DNA of 64,000 bases from Tomocerus qinae (taxonomy: Eukaryota > Arthropoda > Collembola > Entomobryomorpha > Tomoceridae): the NCBI GenBank assembly GCA_020055645.1, contig CM034548.1, positions 14,260,001-14,324,000 on the forward strand. Direction: 5' to 3'. Made by a program: the position numbers and the translations under genes. The notes beneath the pieces are model-generated. The model was not told where the DNA came from and made no database searches. It worked only from the letters and a program-made list of their open reading frames with translations. Positions 13,881 to 27,130 of the stretch are shown in pieces (within the stretch, counting starts at the first letter, position 1; each line of letters opens with the position of its first letter).

Positions 13881-16800
13881 AGCATCTCATCGAGCGACCA
13901 TGAGTGGCTGAGACAGTTGTAGTAGGTAGGTGCCCTATATAGAGTAGTTACGTAAGTACGTTGCTCTTAGTATAATGTGTCTTCAGGTCCTTTGATGTAG
14001 GATTGCATCTAGGTACATCTATAAATGCATACATTCATACAGTAGAAAGACAAGTGAAGAATGGCGTAAGTCAAGTCTTGGAAAAGCGAGTGAAAGTGAA
14101 ATGAGAAAAGAAGGAAAGAGAAAGCGCTCGTCGACTTAACTACAATTTCACAGGAAACATTTCTGTCTTGGCCCTTAGTGGCTCGCTTCAGTCTGCTCAA
14201 CTGATTGTGTGTGAGAGCCCTAGATAGATAGTACTACTTATAGTATAGCGAGGTGCATTTAGTTCCACTCCAGCCATTCCTCCACAATATTATATTCAGT
14301 CGCCTACTAATACAAACATAATAGCTCATGTGCCAACAATAACTTAAAAAATTGATCTACGTATAAGTAATGTCAGAGTAATTTATTATCAAAATTTGTG
14401 CAGGTTGTTGCATTCTTATTGTGGCTCAGGTATTACACTTTTCTATCTATAGTATAGCGACAGACGAAAACGTCCTTATTTTCTCTCCTCCGTAATTTTA
14501 GAATTATACATATTTCTAACCAAACTTAACTCCACACTGCTAGTCTAAAGATAAAGGAATGTTTTGCATAGGGAAGTGAAGGAAAGACAAATGCAGCCTG
14601 AGACATTCAATTCAAATATTTTATTAGCACATAGTTAAAAGTTAAATGCATGGAAAGGAACGAAGGAAGACACCGTGACGATGCCTTTGTTCGCAAGTGA
14701 AGTCTTAATGTAGGTCGTGGAAATGAAGACATTATGCTTTCATTTCATAATTCTTTGTATGGCTCTAGACTTTGTTTTTGTCACATCATCATACATCAGT
14801 AAATTACGGAGCATCCACATATTTCGAACACCAGCTTGCTAAACGTTTGACCCATCTTTTGAGAACAACGAGGTCTTTCACCCGAAATAACCAGTATAAC
14901 AGTAGACAGATTATCACATTGGCAACCGTCTGTGGCAATTTTAATTAATTAGCATGTAATGTAAATCGGCCTTGCTTGATTAATGCATAGAATGTACTAT
15001 TAATGGATATAATGAACTATAAAAATTGTATGCGTCTCTTCTATGTTGATCCTCCTGAAAAAATCCAATTTTGCCGGAGATCCCCTAATAGGCATTCGTA
15101 GTATATGGACGCTCCCTGTGCTATAACAGAATCATAGCTTTGGACTCAAAAATTACGGAGCCTTGATTTAATGGCATAATTGAGCCTTTTTCGTGCTTAC
15201 TTCCACTTAGAATATATTATATTATAATAACTAGTGGAGGTATTATATATTGCACACTTGCATATTAAATTTTTGTGTGCCTGTGAAAGTGTCTGCTGCA
15301 GTCGCCAAACGGAAATCAGAATATAAATATAATATAATATTTTAGCCATCTTAACTACATATAATGCTTCTTCAGACCAAGTTCTATAATATTATATTAT
15401 ACTAGCTTTACAAGAGAATGTAAATGCATTTTTCATAGTAAATCGCTATATAATACTACAGAAGAGACTTACAATAAGTATCTATGCAATATGCAACTGT
15501 CTGATTCCTTTCGGTTTCTGTATATTTATATGACGAGGAAGTAAAAAAAAATATGTCAAGACAAGCACCAACCATAACATGAAAAATTTATAAAAAAACT
15601 TGCAGAAATTTAGACAAGTCCAAATTAGGTACCATGTTTTGTATTTTGCTGGAGGGAATAATAAATTGAAGATAAATATGAAATAATATTATATCCTAAA
15701 ATGCATAAAATTCATGAATGTTGAATCTGTAACAAATTAAAAACAGAAATTTTGTATTTGAACCGAAGACGTGAACATGTGAAGTACAAATGGTGAATTT
15801 GTTTGGCACAAACACTGATAAATTAAAAGTAACCTTAGTATGTAACAATAAACTATATTTTGTTAGTTACAATTACAATACAGTTTTTCTTAATTGCTTT
15901 AAAGCTTTCACTGCAAATAATTTTCACTTGCAGCTATACTCTATAAAATATTTCCCTTTGTGTGTTTTCTTAAAAATAGTGTAAACGAGAATTCCGATCA
16001 TGAAAATGCAATTATATACAAATGTATACTTTAAAATAGTGGAAGAAGTTCCAACTACTTTTGAAACAAGAAAAACGGTAAAGTAGTGCAGTTAAGAAGA
16101 TTTGGGGAGGGGTGGATGGTGATTTTTGGAATTACATAGATGCCAGGGATGTTTTGTGAGTGAGTTTTGTAGGACGGATCTGTAAATGCATGTGATTGTT
16201 GGATGTGTGGGCCAAGTTGAGCAGGCTGGCATGCCAAGCAAGTTGTGACAGTTTGGCTGCTGGAAGGAAATGCTTGATGCCCAAAAATATTATCAGAGTT
16301 AGCGGTATGCCTAGTTGTTTGTTATGCCAAAGCTTGTAGAATTCTTCTGAGAAGTTCTCCCTATCGATCTGGAGCGTCCTCGTCCTCGCCTCGACTAAAC
16401 CAAAGAGACACAGACACACCGTGGAAAAGAAGCGTGGCCTGACTTGGTTTCATTTGACTTGACTTTGACTCGGCTGCCTGGGTGGGTTCCACGAAAGTCT
16501 GTGCAATGCTTTCCTTCGGCCTCCTATGCATATGTCCTGAGTGAAAGTATATGCTTTCTCTGCCTTTCTTCCTTTAACACATGGCGTGGCTGATAAATTA
16601 TGAAATAGCCCATTAGACAATACAGGGAATTGCAGTAATTGTTTATTGGACAAAATTCTCACTTTATTAAATCAAGACTACAAAAGCACTAAATATCATT
16701 TACTATAATAGCTAGTGGGAACTATTTGTTGCTAATATGATGATACAGTTATCAACGACAAAACTACCTGTGTAGTTATTATGTAAAAGTCAATTGACTA

Positions 16801-19800
16801 TATTAGAATCGACAACGTTAATAGCGTATATCTGTAGTTCTGGAAAATATGGAAGAGGCAGGCACAAGTAGTCCACATAAAAAGACTGCTCTACCACAAA
16901 TCTGAGAATCTAATCGTAAATCGTAGGGTTAATATTGTGGAGCCTACTACTTCTTTTAGATAGGTAGTTTCAGTCTTACCAAGTTTGTTATAGCAACGCA
17001 ACTTACGAAAGAACAGTCAAATATGCAGTATCACTCAATAGAATCTTTTTGTCTACTTAGACTTTCTCCGAAAAGGAGGAAATACTTAGACTTGGAAGGA
17101 ATTCCAAGTTGGGATGCAAAGACGACGACAACTTACAAGTCTCCCATGTATATCCTTCGATTACTAAGAAATGGTGTGTGTGCTGTGTCAGTTGGTATAC
17201 TATACCTGACAAGGGATGCTTTCTTCAACTTTTCAAAATCTATATCAGAGACATTCTGTCTTTCCCTGTCGTATATGAATTCAATAATTGAAATAATGTA
17301 CGCTAATTGGCTATAAGAATATTTTTACATACTCTCGAATTCTGATAAAAAAATTTGAAAATGCAGAAAAATTCCCTTGTAAGTTCTACAAAGGTAATTT
17401 TACCATCCTGTGGCTGTGCTCCCAATTCAGCTCTTAAGTTGTACCTGTGTTCACAGTTGACTTAAAGTTGTAATTATTTCTTGGAAATCAACGCTCTACC
17501 TAGTCGCCTTTCCTTTTTCCTGTAACTCATAACTTCCTATTCCTTGTAATCTTACAGGTATATTTACCCAGAAGACTAATTTTATTGATATAGGTGAAAC
17601 TGAATTATGGTTTATCATATAACAAGGAAATTAACAGGATAATGCACCAACCGCCAACCGCATCAAACTTTAGATGATTTTGGAAGTTCTAAAATTAGAT
17701 TTAATGCCATAATGCGAAACCTTGATAAAATTACAAGCATTATTATTTTAGGGCAATTATTATTTTAAGAAACGTATCTATGTCACAACAGACATTGGTG
17801 ACTGGGTTAAAATAATATATGATTGTACTACAAGGCAAGGAGACAGGCATAAAATAAATTGATGTTTAAAAATTGCGTACTAACTACTTCAGTATTTAAA
17901 AAATAGCTGTTTTTGGAAAGGTTTGTAATTTATTACCCTCGTACATGAAGAGTATAACAGCAGCAGTATTTTGTTATTTATTTACATCATCAATAAAACT
18001 TCAATAATTAAACATGTTTAATATAATAATAAGTTTGCAAGAAACGTCACTAGAAAAATTGCTTCCTATGTATTACCAGTACATGCACGTATCGATAACT
18101 CTGCTGTAAACCTGATTCAATGCGTAAGGTATTAAGCAGCGTAATTGAATCAATGTTTCCTTATGTTATTAAAATTCATCTCTTTAATTTGAAAGACAAG
18201 AAACAAGTTACTTAATGTAGTTTGATGAAAAAAGAAACTGTGTATATCATCGTGTCAAACAAGAATACCTACCGGTACTTGTATTATTATTTCCTAATAA
18301 GCAGGTGTATCTATTATTCTAGTATATAGCTATAACTGTGTTATGTCATACTGAATTTGTTTGCTTTATTTCCCTATGAGACTTAAACTAAACTGAGTTG
18401 CAAATAAATCATAAAACTTTGTAGCATACACATAAAAATCTTTCCACTGTGCACTCCATTAGAATTGTTGGTAAAATTTCGTAGATTCTCTTTTAATCTA
18501 ATTCTTCAACAAATATTCTTCATCAAAGACATTTTATCTCTGAATATAATAAAGTATTCCATGGACATTACGCAAGTAGTATTAAATGGATCATCATAAA
18601 AGTACTAAATACAGTCTGAAGCAACGAAGCCATGAAATTGCGTGTAAGCTTTAGTGATCTCTTTCGCATAGAGAATTTTGCGTTTAATGAAGAACAAAAA
18701 TAGACTGGTGGAACTTTGAATCATATCTTTCCAGTCAGGCCGAACAGAATACGAATCAAGGAAGAAAAAGGAAATCGACGACCAATGACTGACTATAAGT
18801 CACTGCGATGTGATGTGAATGTGACTTCAGCTCCTATACTAGCCTCGTGGACTTTTGAAAGCCAAGTACTAGTCATATAAAGTCAGCTAACAAGAATTGT
18901 GGTATACCCATAGGGGTACCTACCTCGAGCCATCCTTCACATAAATGAATGCTCTATTTGTGTAAGCACATTTAATCCAGCGGCATATTTCTCTGTGGAA
19001 ATCTTATAGAATGATCCGATATAGATGTTATTAAATTTATGCACTTTTCACGAAACGTGAGCTCTGCAAGAAATAGCGACTGGCTTTATCATAAAATAGA
19101 TTTATTTTTCCACGAAAATTCTACTATACATTTATAGATTGAACTACAAGTTGGTGAATAGCTGGGAGTGAGAGAAATGAACTCAGAACCAAAACTACTC
19201 TCTGACAATTTTTTACTTATAATGGTAAAATATGGTTTATTACCATTTTTGCGTATCTGCTACAAAAACGTACACGACGTACAGATCTAACCCTTATGTT
19301 TGACACTTTTAGGTATGCGTACAATATATATCCATATTGGTAGAGTTATCATTTGTTTAAACTTTTAAACCATTTATATTAGATTATTATAGTTTGATAA
19401 AATAAAATGATTTTGGACAAAAAAGATTTAATGTTTTTCAAATGAAGATTAAACTTCAAAAATTATGAAAACAGAAAAATACTCCATGTGGTTTTATCTG
19501 TTACTAGCGGCAGACCGATGATTATTTAGTAGACTAATTGTTGATGCATAAGCTTTTAAGTGAAAAAGCAGTACTGGTAGCCTAGTCATTACAAAACGGA
19601 CAAACATACCGACCCACATTTCGACCGAATTTCATGAGCATGTCCCGCGTTTATCTAATAGTAACAATTTCAGTACATTTACTATCGATGTATATGAACT
19701 ATTTATTTACCTGTACGTCAGACCAATTAAGTTTCCAAATTCACAATTTACCGTCAATGAATAACCAAAATGAATTTTAGAACAGTAGCTTAAAAGTGAA

Positions 19801-22247
19801 ATGGTAGTACGGTAGTCAAAATTTTATCTGGTCTGGGACGTATACTTGTGCAGTGCACGAACAGGACCTGTAACATAATAAATATGTAATACGGATGAAT
19901 ATTTACTACTACTTACAGGTATATACTGTAATGCAAACGCCTATCTATTGGCAAGAAAATATGGCATAATGCCCAAGCCATTATAGGTACGTACCTGATA
20001 ATAATAATGATCTATGACTGCAATGTCAATAAATAAAATGTGCATTTTAAATTGCATAATACTCTCTCGTCTGTAACGGGTTATGGTAGGTGGTCATAAC
20101 TCATGTGATTTTCTGTTAAGCTGCTTTCTGATCAATTCATTTTATTTGCTGCAGTGCATGTAAAAATTACAAACTTTTCAATACCAATTACATTAATATG
20201 GACAGTTAACCCAATCCTGAACCTATTCTGAACTCGTTTAGATTTAATGGCCATTCATATTACTCTAATGACGTAATAGTTTATGACAAAAATCTTAATA
20301 TTTTCTTTTGGCTTATGGGGAAAATGTGTCACTAACGGGCCTTTTCAAAAATCAAAATTGCCTCAAAATCAAATTTTGAGGCAATGCTATTTAGTCTTTA
20401 TTATCTTTTAAAATATTACAGCTTCCTAAAAATTTTCAGGGGGTAAATTACGCAAAGAATATAAAAATTGCAAGATGTTTCAATTATAGTAAACTTCTGC
20501 AGGAATAAGTTGAAAAAAAGTTCATTACAATCAATTTAAGATTAAATTCTAAATGATTTCACACGTTGTCTTACAATGGGAAGCTATTGAACATGATAAT
20601 GGTTGTAGTATAGATATTACCATAAATGCCATAGTATATACCAATACTAAGCCAAATATACTTATTCCAAATGCAATGATTGATAAGCATGTCAAATGTG
20701 CGGTTTGTCAATGCAGCTAAATAAGTATTAGTAAAAGAATAATTCCTATTGAGAGCAATAAAGACAAATCCAACGAGAAAACAATATAGAGATATTTATA
20801 TTGAAATGCTAGCTTTAAAATAATGAAATGATAAAAGCAATAAAATGTGATAAATATTTAAATAGGTGTTTGTCGGTTGTATAATGAAAACGTCAGGTTG
20901 GGTTGACATGATAATATTTTAGTTAGATAGAATAACATGATAGTTATTAAGGAAAGAGATCCACACAAACTACCAGGTGGTGCAGCAGACGACGTAATGA
21001 CTTTGATTCATCTGTGGTCTAATCCTAACTGAAGATAAGAGTCATTAAATGGAGACTGAGAACGTTTACTTGGTAAATAGCTCACAAAGCATATACTAAG
21101 CTGTTGCATAAGAGTGTGGTTATTGATAGACAGGGAATGCCATTGAGTAGCAAGCAGATCAAACAAACCACGACTCATATCATTACTCTTCATCATTTGA
21201 TTAATCCTTGTGTAAAAGTTTTTGCCCGAAATCCTCTATGTAACTGTAAACAAATGGAAGTAACTACAACAAGAATTGTGTACTCATTCAACATCTATCT
21301 GTCTGTAGGTAACTCAACTCAATTTTATCATAGAGAACAGAAACTACACTATACTATACTGCACTCACAATACACACCGAGTTTTATACTTGTATAGGGT
21401 AACGCAGATTGGCTCAATAGGGGTATTCATGAAAATCTCTTCTCCACGTCATGCACAATTCAAGAATATGTATAGATCTATTGATCTGCAATATTTCACA
21501 GTGGATACATGTCACTAAAATTGTCATTTGATTTTAATGGTAATTAACTTCTAATATCAGAAATATGAGGTTAATGAAATAATTAATGAACACAGCAAAA
21601 CCCTTTTAAATGTAGAAGATAAACTGGTAAGCATAAGCATATTCTCTAATTATGACATACAAAACGAGCAAGAAATTTGTAATGTAGTATACACTGTGCC
21701 TGTAGCACTTCGTAAATTTCGACAACGTCGCACATGTAAATTTGAATTTACTCAGTTAGGGCAATAAATTCCATAGCATCAGAGAGAAGCGTTTCTGTCC
21801 ATTAGCATGTAATTTGTAAGTTTTGCATAATCTAGAGTAGAAATGTCCGCAAAGTTAAATATATTATTGTATTTCATACGCCATTTTAGCTTTACTACTT
21901 AGCATGTGCACTAAGAATATATCACATTTAAATTAATTTAAGCTTGCAAGGCCATTTATTGTGTATGCTGTTAATAAGCAATATTTATGCAGTTTTTGAA
22001 GCCCTTATGCCACTTTCCCCTTTGGAAAAGTATACTCCGTAAGTAGAGAATATTCTTGGTCGTGGGAATATTCAAACTGGGACCTCGGTCAAAAAGACTT
22101 TTCATTAGTGGATAATTTTCGCTATTAACCAATAAAATTACAGATTTCCATAACAAAACGTTTGTATGATTTCGAATAAACACTCAAAAGGGTAGTTTAT
22201 AAGGCAATACTCTGTATAGTGAATACTAGTCTAATCGAAATAGTATA
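13881..22247. other. No gene seen; AT-rich
   Basis: Holds the hairpin at 20357 and a composite acceptor/donor string at about 17533-17563. No supported coding sequence. Confidence 0.7.
20357..20385. repeat. Perfect 13-bp inverted repeat with 3-nt loop
   Basis: ATTGCCTCAAAAT, CAA, ATTTTGAGGCAAT. Stem without mismatch. No U-tract terminator logic applies in this eukaryotic setting and no neighbouring gene is seen. Confidence 0.95.
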
Positions 22248-22283
22248 AATCAGTCAGCCTAGCCGGCTCAATCAGTCAGCCTA
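22248..22283. repeat. Short direct repeat AATCAGTCAGCCTA around an AGCCGGCT palindrome
   Basis: Two copies of the 14-mer start 22 bp apart (22248 and 22270), with the palindrome AGCCGGCT at 22260-22268 between and overlapping them. Lies about 80 bp before the AGGACGTCT flank of the decayed minisatellite. Confidence 0.8.
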
Positions 22284-22401
22284 CAACGGATGCTATATGT
22301 ACATGGTTTTTTCAAATCTGATATAAATATAAATGCATCCGAGGACGTCTATGTTTTCTAACTTCATGTGGCCTAAGCCTAACTCAGCACAACATAGGTC
22401 A

Positions 22402-22483
22402 ATTTAGACGAATTTGGCCAATTTAAACCAACTTAGACAAACTTAGTCTAACTTAGTCAATTAAATTTAGCCAACTTAGTCCA
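22402..22483. repeat. Decayed copy of the 10-bp minisatellite family
   Basis: Irregular run of TTTAGACGAA, TTTGGCCAA, TTTAAACCAA, CTTAGACAAA and CTTAGTCTAA. Like the 7.4-kb array it is preceded, 60-80 bp upstream, by AGGACGTCT (22342-22350 here, 7359-7367 there), so the two are probably copies of one dispersed element that carries the array. Confidence 0.65.
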
Positions 22484-25400
22484 TTTTATATATAATATAT
22501 AAACTTCCATTATATATAGTAACAAAATCGCAAATATTTATTTGTTTCCACTATTCAGTAGCTTAGAAATAGGAGACTTGCACATTTTGTATTTAGGCTT
22601 ACCCTATTTAGTATTACTATTACATCTAAAAGGCCTTGAGCTTACCGTAGCACCAACCTTACCACGCGCGCACACATTGTTACATACATATAGTATAATA
22701 TGCTCTATCAAGACTGACATAACAGTAATTATGCACTTGACTTAAATTGAGTCAAATTGGGTCATATTATAATATTTTGAAATTTGCAAGTTTATTGATT
22801 AATAGCAAATAAATATCCACCAATGAAAAACGTTTTTGACCGTGGTTACAGTTTGAATATTCCCATGTATTGTCTACGGCAGGAGTAACACAATTCTCGT
22901 GAGTAACCTTAATATTATATGGTTTCACCTATAATAGTATACCCATTGTATTATGTTGCATAAAGTATAGACTATGAGCTGGTAATGTATATACCGTATA
23001 TTCATGCCTGAATCTTTCAGTCGCGTCTTTAAGTATTATGATTCTTCTCATCCTCATCCTCTATTCATTTCATCCTGTGCAGCCTCAGGATTCAGCTAGA
23101 TTGCAAAGCATTGTGTTCCAAGCACTCAAAGCTAATCGTAAGCTAGCTGTTCAATTGCATAGCATCGCCACGATGTATAATGTCATTATGATGTACCTGC
23201 CTACGCAACAATAAAGAAACTAACTAAATGTACAATACTCCTGCTATTCTCTGATGCTATAAATCTTGATGTTAAAACCAAATACATAAATATAGCATAC
23301 ATAGCTATATCCTTGCACTTGTATCCCTATAGTAAGCTTTGATTCGTTAGGGTATGCACTAGGACATTGATGGTCATTGTCGTGTAATGCACTTAGTATT
23401 CATTGTCACTCGCTGTTTATTTTGTTCAGCAGCTTTCAATGCCAATCTGGACTGAATTCTATTTAACGGAAAATTCCAAATAAAAATTGATGTTTGTAAA
23501 AAAAACAAAATAATTTTATTGGTAGGTGGAAGTCGAACGATGTATATATTTCTGTTATTTTTTATGGCAAATTTTAAATTCTAAATTCGCATTTTCCTTT
23601 TCCTCCTATGATGAAATAGTATTGAAAAAGCTAAATACCCTGCTTGACTGGTATTCAAATTGCAACTTTGCCAAGTTATGAATAATTTGGTTGGGTGCCG
23701 AAAAATAAAATTCAAGGTATTTTTCTCTACTTGGAAGTAAATTAGAATTTCAATACTTTCTTTTATAAGCTCCATTTCAATTACGATAGCATTCTCCTTC
23801 CAGTTTTAAAGTCGATTCTACTTAATCCAGCAGTTTATCTTCTCAATTTATGTTTTTATGCATTTTTGACATAAATTTTAGATAATTGTCCGATTGTTTG
23901 GGTTATTTTTGATTTTTTATGTTTGTTATTGTTCTATATCATTTACTCATTAAATTTTTGCTCGTTTTGCATTTAGCAGGAAAACAAAAGTCCTAAAATT
24001 TATGACGGTATCTAGAATAATATTCTCGAACAGTATCTGTTATCATAGCTTCTTAGGTTTTAGTAAATATGACCAAAATTTATCCAATATCTTATAGGGG
24101 CCGAATAAAATCTTCCCTGTAGCTTGCCACCCTCTGGATTCTAAAACATTTTAATGATACCACAAAATAGAGACTTTTTAAGAGGCATTTTTATTTAAAA
24201 ACATTGCTAAAGACATCAGGTTAAATACCAATAATTGCTCTACATTACATGGCTATACACTTTATACTAGTGCTATATATTGTTTCTTGAATATGTATTC
24301 CATAAAATACTGGAAATAATTTTCATATCCTAAATAAGACAGTTTATGTGATAACTAGCCATTTTGATAAAATTTTAGTCAATAAGAGTGTAGCTAGTCA
24401 AAACATGAAATGTTTTCAAATGTAGCTAGAATAGAAAATTTGGATTTCATGGATTCAGTAGATGAAATAAAGTCTAAAGACCAAGGGTTATGGAATGAGG
24501 TGATGAACATTTAATTAATGCAGACATCGATTTGTGTGTTATGTGCCAAGTATTGACGTTGTGTAAGTTGTGTAAGTTAATTTTGAAAAACACGGGTTGG
24601 TAAAAGGAAAATTTGAGAAAGTTTGTTTAGAAAAGCGTTTTTGAGGATAGGGAATGAATAGAGTGTCCGAAAAGTGTTGTTTGGGAGGCAGGAGTTTTGT
24701 GTAGTAGAAATGAGGTTTGGTTAGAGTGGAGTGAGGTAAAATGAAAATATGGTACATAAGTATCGGAGTGGTATATCCCGAATATGATGGGCAGTGAGAG
24801 TTAGATAGCGTGTTGGTGGTTGGGCCAGGTACATATATGCTACATAAATGTATGTGGACTAAGTATTACTTGTGTTTGTACTCCCACTAAAGTAAATAGA
24901 AGAGTATTGTATGTATGTATGTAGGTAGGTATGGGATGAGGTTGTTTGGCCTTAGAAGAGGAACGAAAGCCAAAACTTGGTTTTGAAGCTGTGTCTATTC
25001 TTTGGCTGGTTGTGTGGATTGTGCATAGCTTTAGCCTCATCACATCGCAGTTAGCTGTGAGAGTTTACTCTCGAGTAGTAGTAGAAGTAGTAGTAAGTGT
25101 GTTTGGTAGGAAACTGTCTTCCAGTTCTCAGTCTACCTTCGATCCGTTGGGTGCTTCTACCTCCTTTCCTTCTTGACTATTGCAATCCAAGTCCATCCAA
25201 CAAACTCCACTACTCAGATAGTAGCATCAGATCTGTAGGGAACTGTCTGAGAAAGGAATAAACGAGAGATACATTGAAACAACTTCTAATCCGCGGATGT
25301 AGCCCACTAAAGTCTAAAGAAGAGGAGAACACACATTATTATCCATCTTGTAGGAAGACGCAATCTGTAGTTACTTATACACCATTCCAACGTAGTAGTA

Positions 25401-26439
25401 GTAGTAGTAGTAGTATTGAATGGAACAATATAGAAACTTGAGAATAATACGCAAAGGCATTTACATATCTCTTTGTCTATCTTGGAAATCTTAAGAAGAA
25501 GTCTCAGCTCCTGCGTATGTGTTTATCTGTACACGTAAACGAACACATCTCCAACTGACATGAGCTATTGAGATAGTTAAATAGCTATCTATGTAAAACC
25601 AGTATGAGATAGTGAGGAGGATCATCGTAAGTAAGTAGTAGTAAGCGTAGGCTATATGTACGAAGCAGGCAAGCAGGAGAGAGAGAGATAGGGTGAATAC
25701 CTACGACTAGTTCTATAGGGATATCTATGTACAAGTTCTGGTGTAGCCTTCTGTGTTTACTGTAGTTTGGTGAGTAAACTACATAAAGTGCTTCCTACTT
25801 ACTGACTCCTATACACATACACACTCTATAAACTCTCTGCACAGTCTGGAAACTGTGGAGGCAAGCACAGAGCTCGCTTCCCTCATTGTGACTTCAGTTC
25901 TGACTTGGTATCCAAAGGAACTTTGTGACTTTCTCCTATAGAAAAATAAAAACCATCTAATTGAAGAGATCTTTGAAACATTTCGAGATCCAATAGACAC
26001 GTGGTACGTAGCAGTGGGCAACAACCTATTTTAGTAAGATATCGTGCGGTATCTCTATAAATAAGCTATAAACGAATCGAAGGGAGTCTACAGAAAATCT
26101 CACTCAGATACTCAGAGATCATTAGATTCTTTTGTGTTTTGTTTGTGTTGCTTAGATTGTGGTAGAAGAGAGTATAATGAGACAAAACTCGTAACTGAAT
26201 TAATCCCTTACCTGACTTTGTCTCATCTGTCAGAGGACGTGGAAACGTCAATATATCCGAAAATTCTCAAGTCGTCAGAAAGATTTATATGTCCGTGAGA
26301 TAGAAAGCATTAGGATTGAATCCGAGGAAAAGCCGGAAAGAATCCTGACAAGGAGACCACAAAACAAGACGACTGACTATAGATACAACTCGAGCTCATC
26401 TTGGAGTCCCTACATAGAAAATTAGATATTACATTTTAC
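22484..26439. other. No gene seen; strand-asymmetric block and triplet tracts
   Basis: 24539-24760 is almost devoid of C on the plus strand. GTA tracts lie around 25077 and 25392. No supported coding sequence. Confidence 0.7.
25392..25415. repeat. (GTA)8 microsatellite
   Basis: Eight uninterrupted GTA units. Shorter tracts of the same motif recur nearby (about 25077-25095) and elsewhere in the window. Confidence 0.95.
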
Positions 26440-27130
26440 ATGGCGTTTTAGACAAGGTTGTTTGACTCGCCTGCTCTCGCACGAGATTCGGCTAAGCTGT
26501 GCTCATCCCCGCGTCACTCACTCAGTTCACTCAGTTCACTTGACTCAGAAAACATTTTTCGTCTCACACGAAGCAAAGGTCTCACTCTCCTGAGTCTCAC
26601 CCGGGTGCCTATCAGCCGCCTGCCTGGCCCGCCGTGATGTGATTGCCTCTTGGTTTTATTTTTACTGCTTTTCGCTCCCATCCCGACAGCCGTAAGATTG
26701 GATTGACCAGATCAGTGAATTTTATATTTCCTCGTTCGATTCCCAACGCCACGTTCCACCGACCTCCTCCCACCAATTCCATTTCACTGGATGAAATTCT
26801 GACATTCAGACCAGATCGGAGATGAGCAGAACATCCAGAGATATACTTAACTAGCATTGTCATTGGATTGGGCTCAAGTGCTGTGCTCCGCTATCGACAT
26901 AAGTAGTTTAGTGTGTGCTGCTTCATCCTCGTCTCGTTTATGTCGAGATACAAAGCAACTGCCTATCAAGACCTGAAGCCAGGAATACAATAGCTCCTTG
27001 ACTCTCTCCAAACGACAAACACTTAACAACATCTCACCGGAACGGAGAAAAGTGTATTTGCAAACTCTCACATCACATCACGACATCACCTATCAATCTC
27101 CTTCCTCCCTCAATACTTCACCCGCCAAAG
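26440..27130. promoter_or_regulatory. GC-richer block, possible distal promoter or noncoding exon
   Basis: The most GC-rich noncoding stretch of the left half, with CCGCGTCACTCACTCAGTTC, two TCAGTT strings in tandem (about 26519-26535) and CACCCGGGTG near 26599. Short open frames of 60-83 codons on both strands resemble nothing I know. It lies 5 kb upstream of the E78 start codon on the same side, so an upstream E78 promoter is possible. Not shown. Confidence 0.25.
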
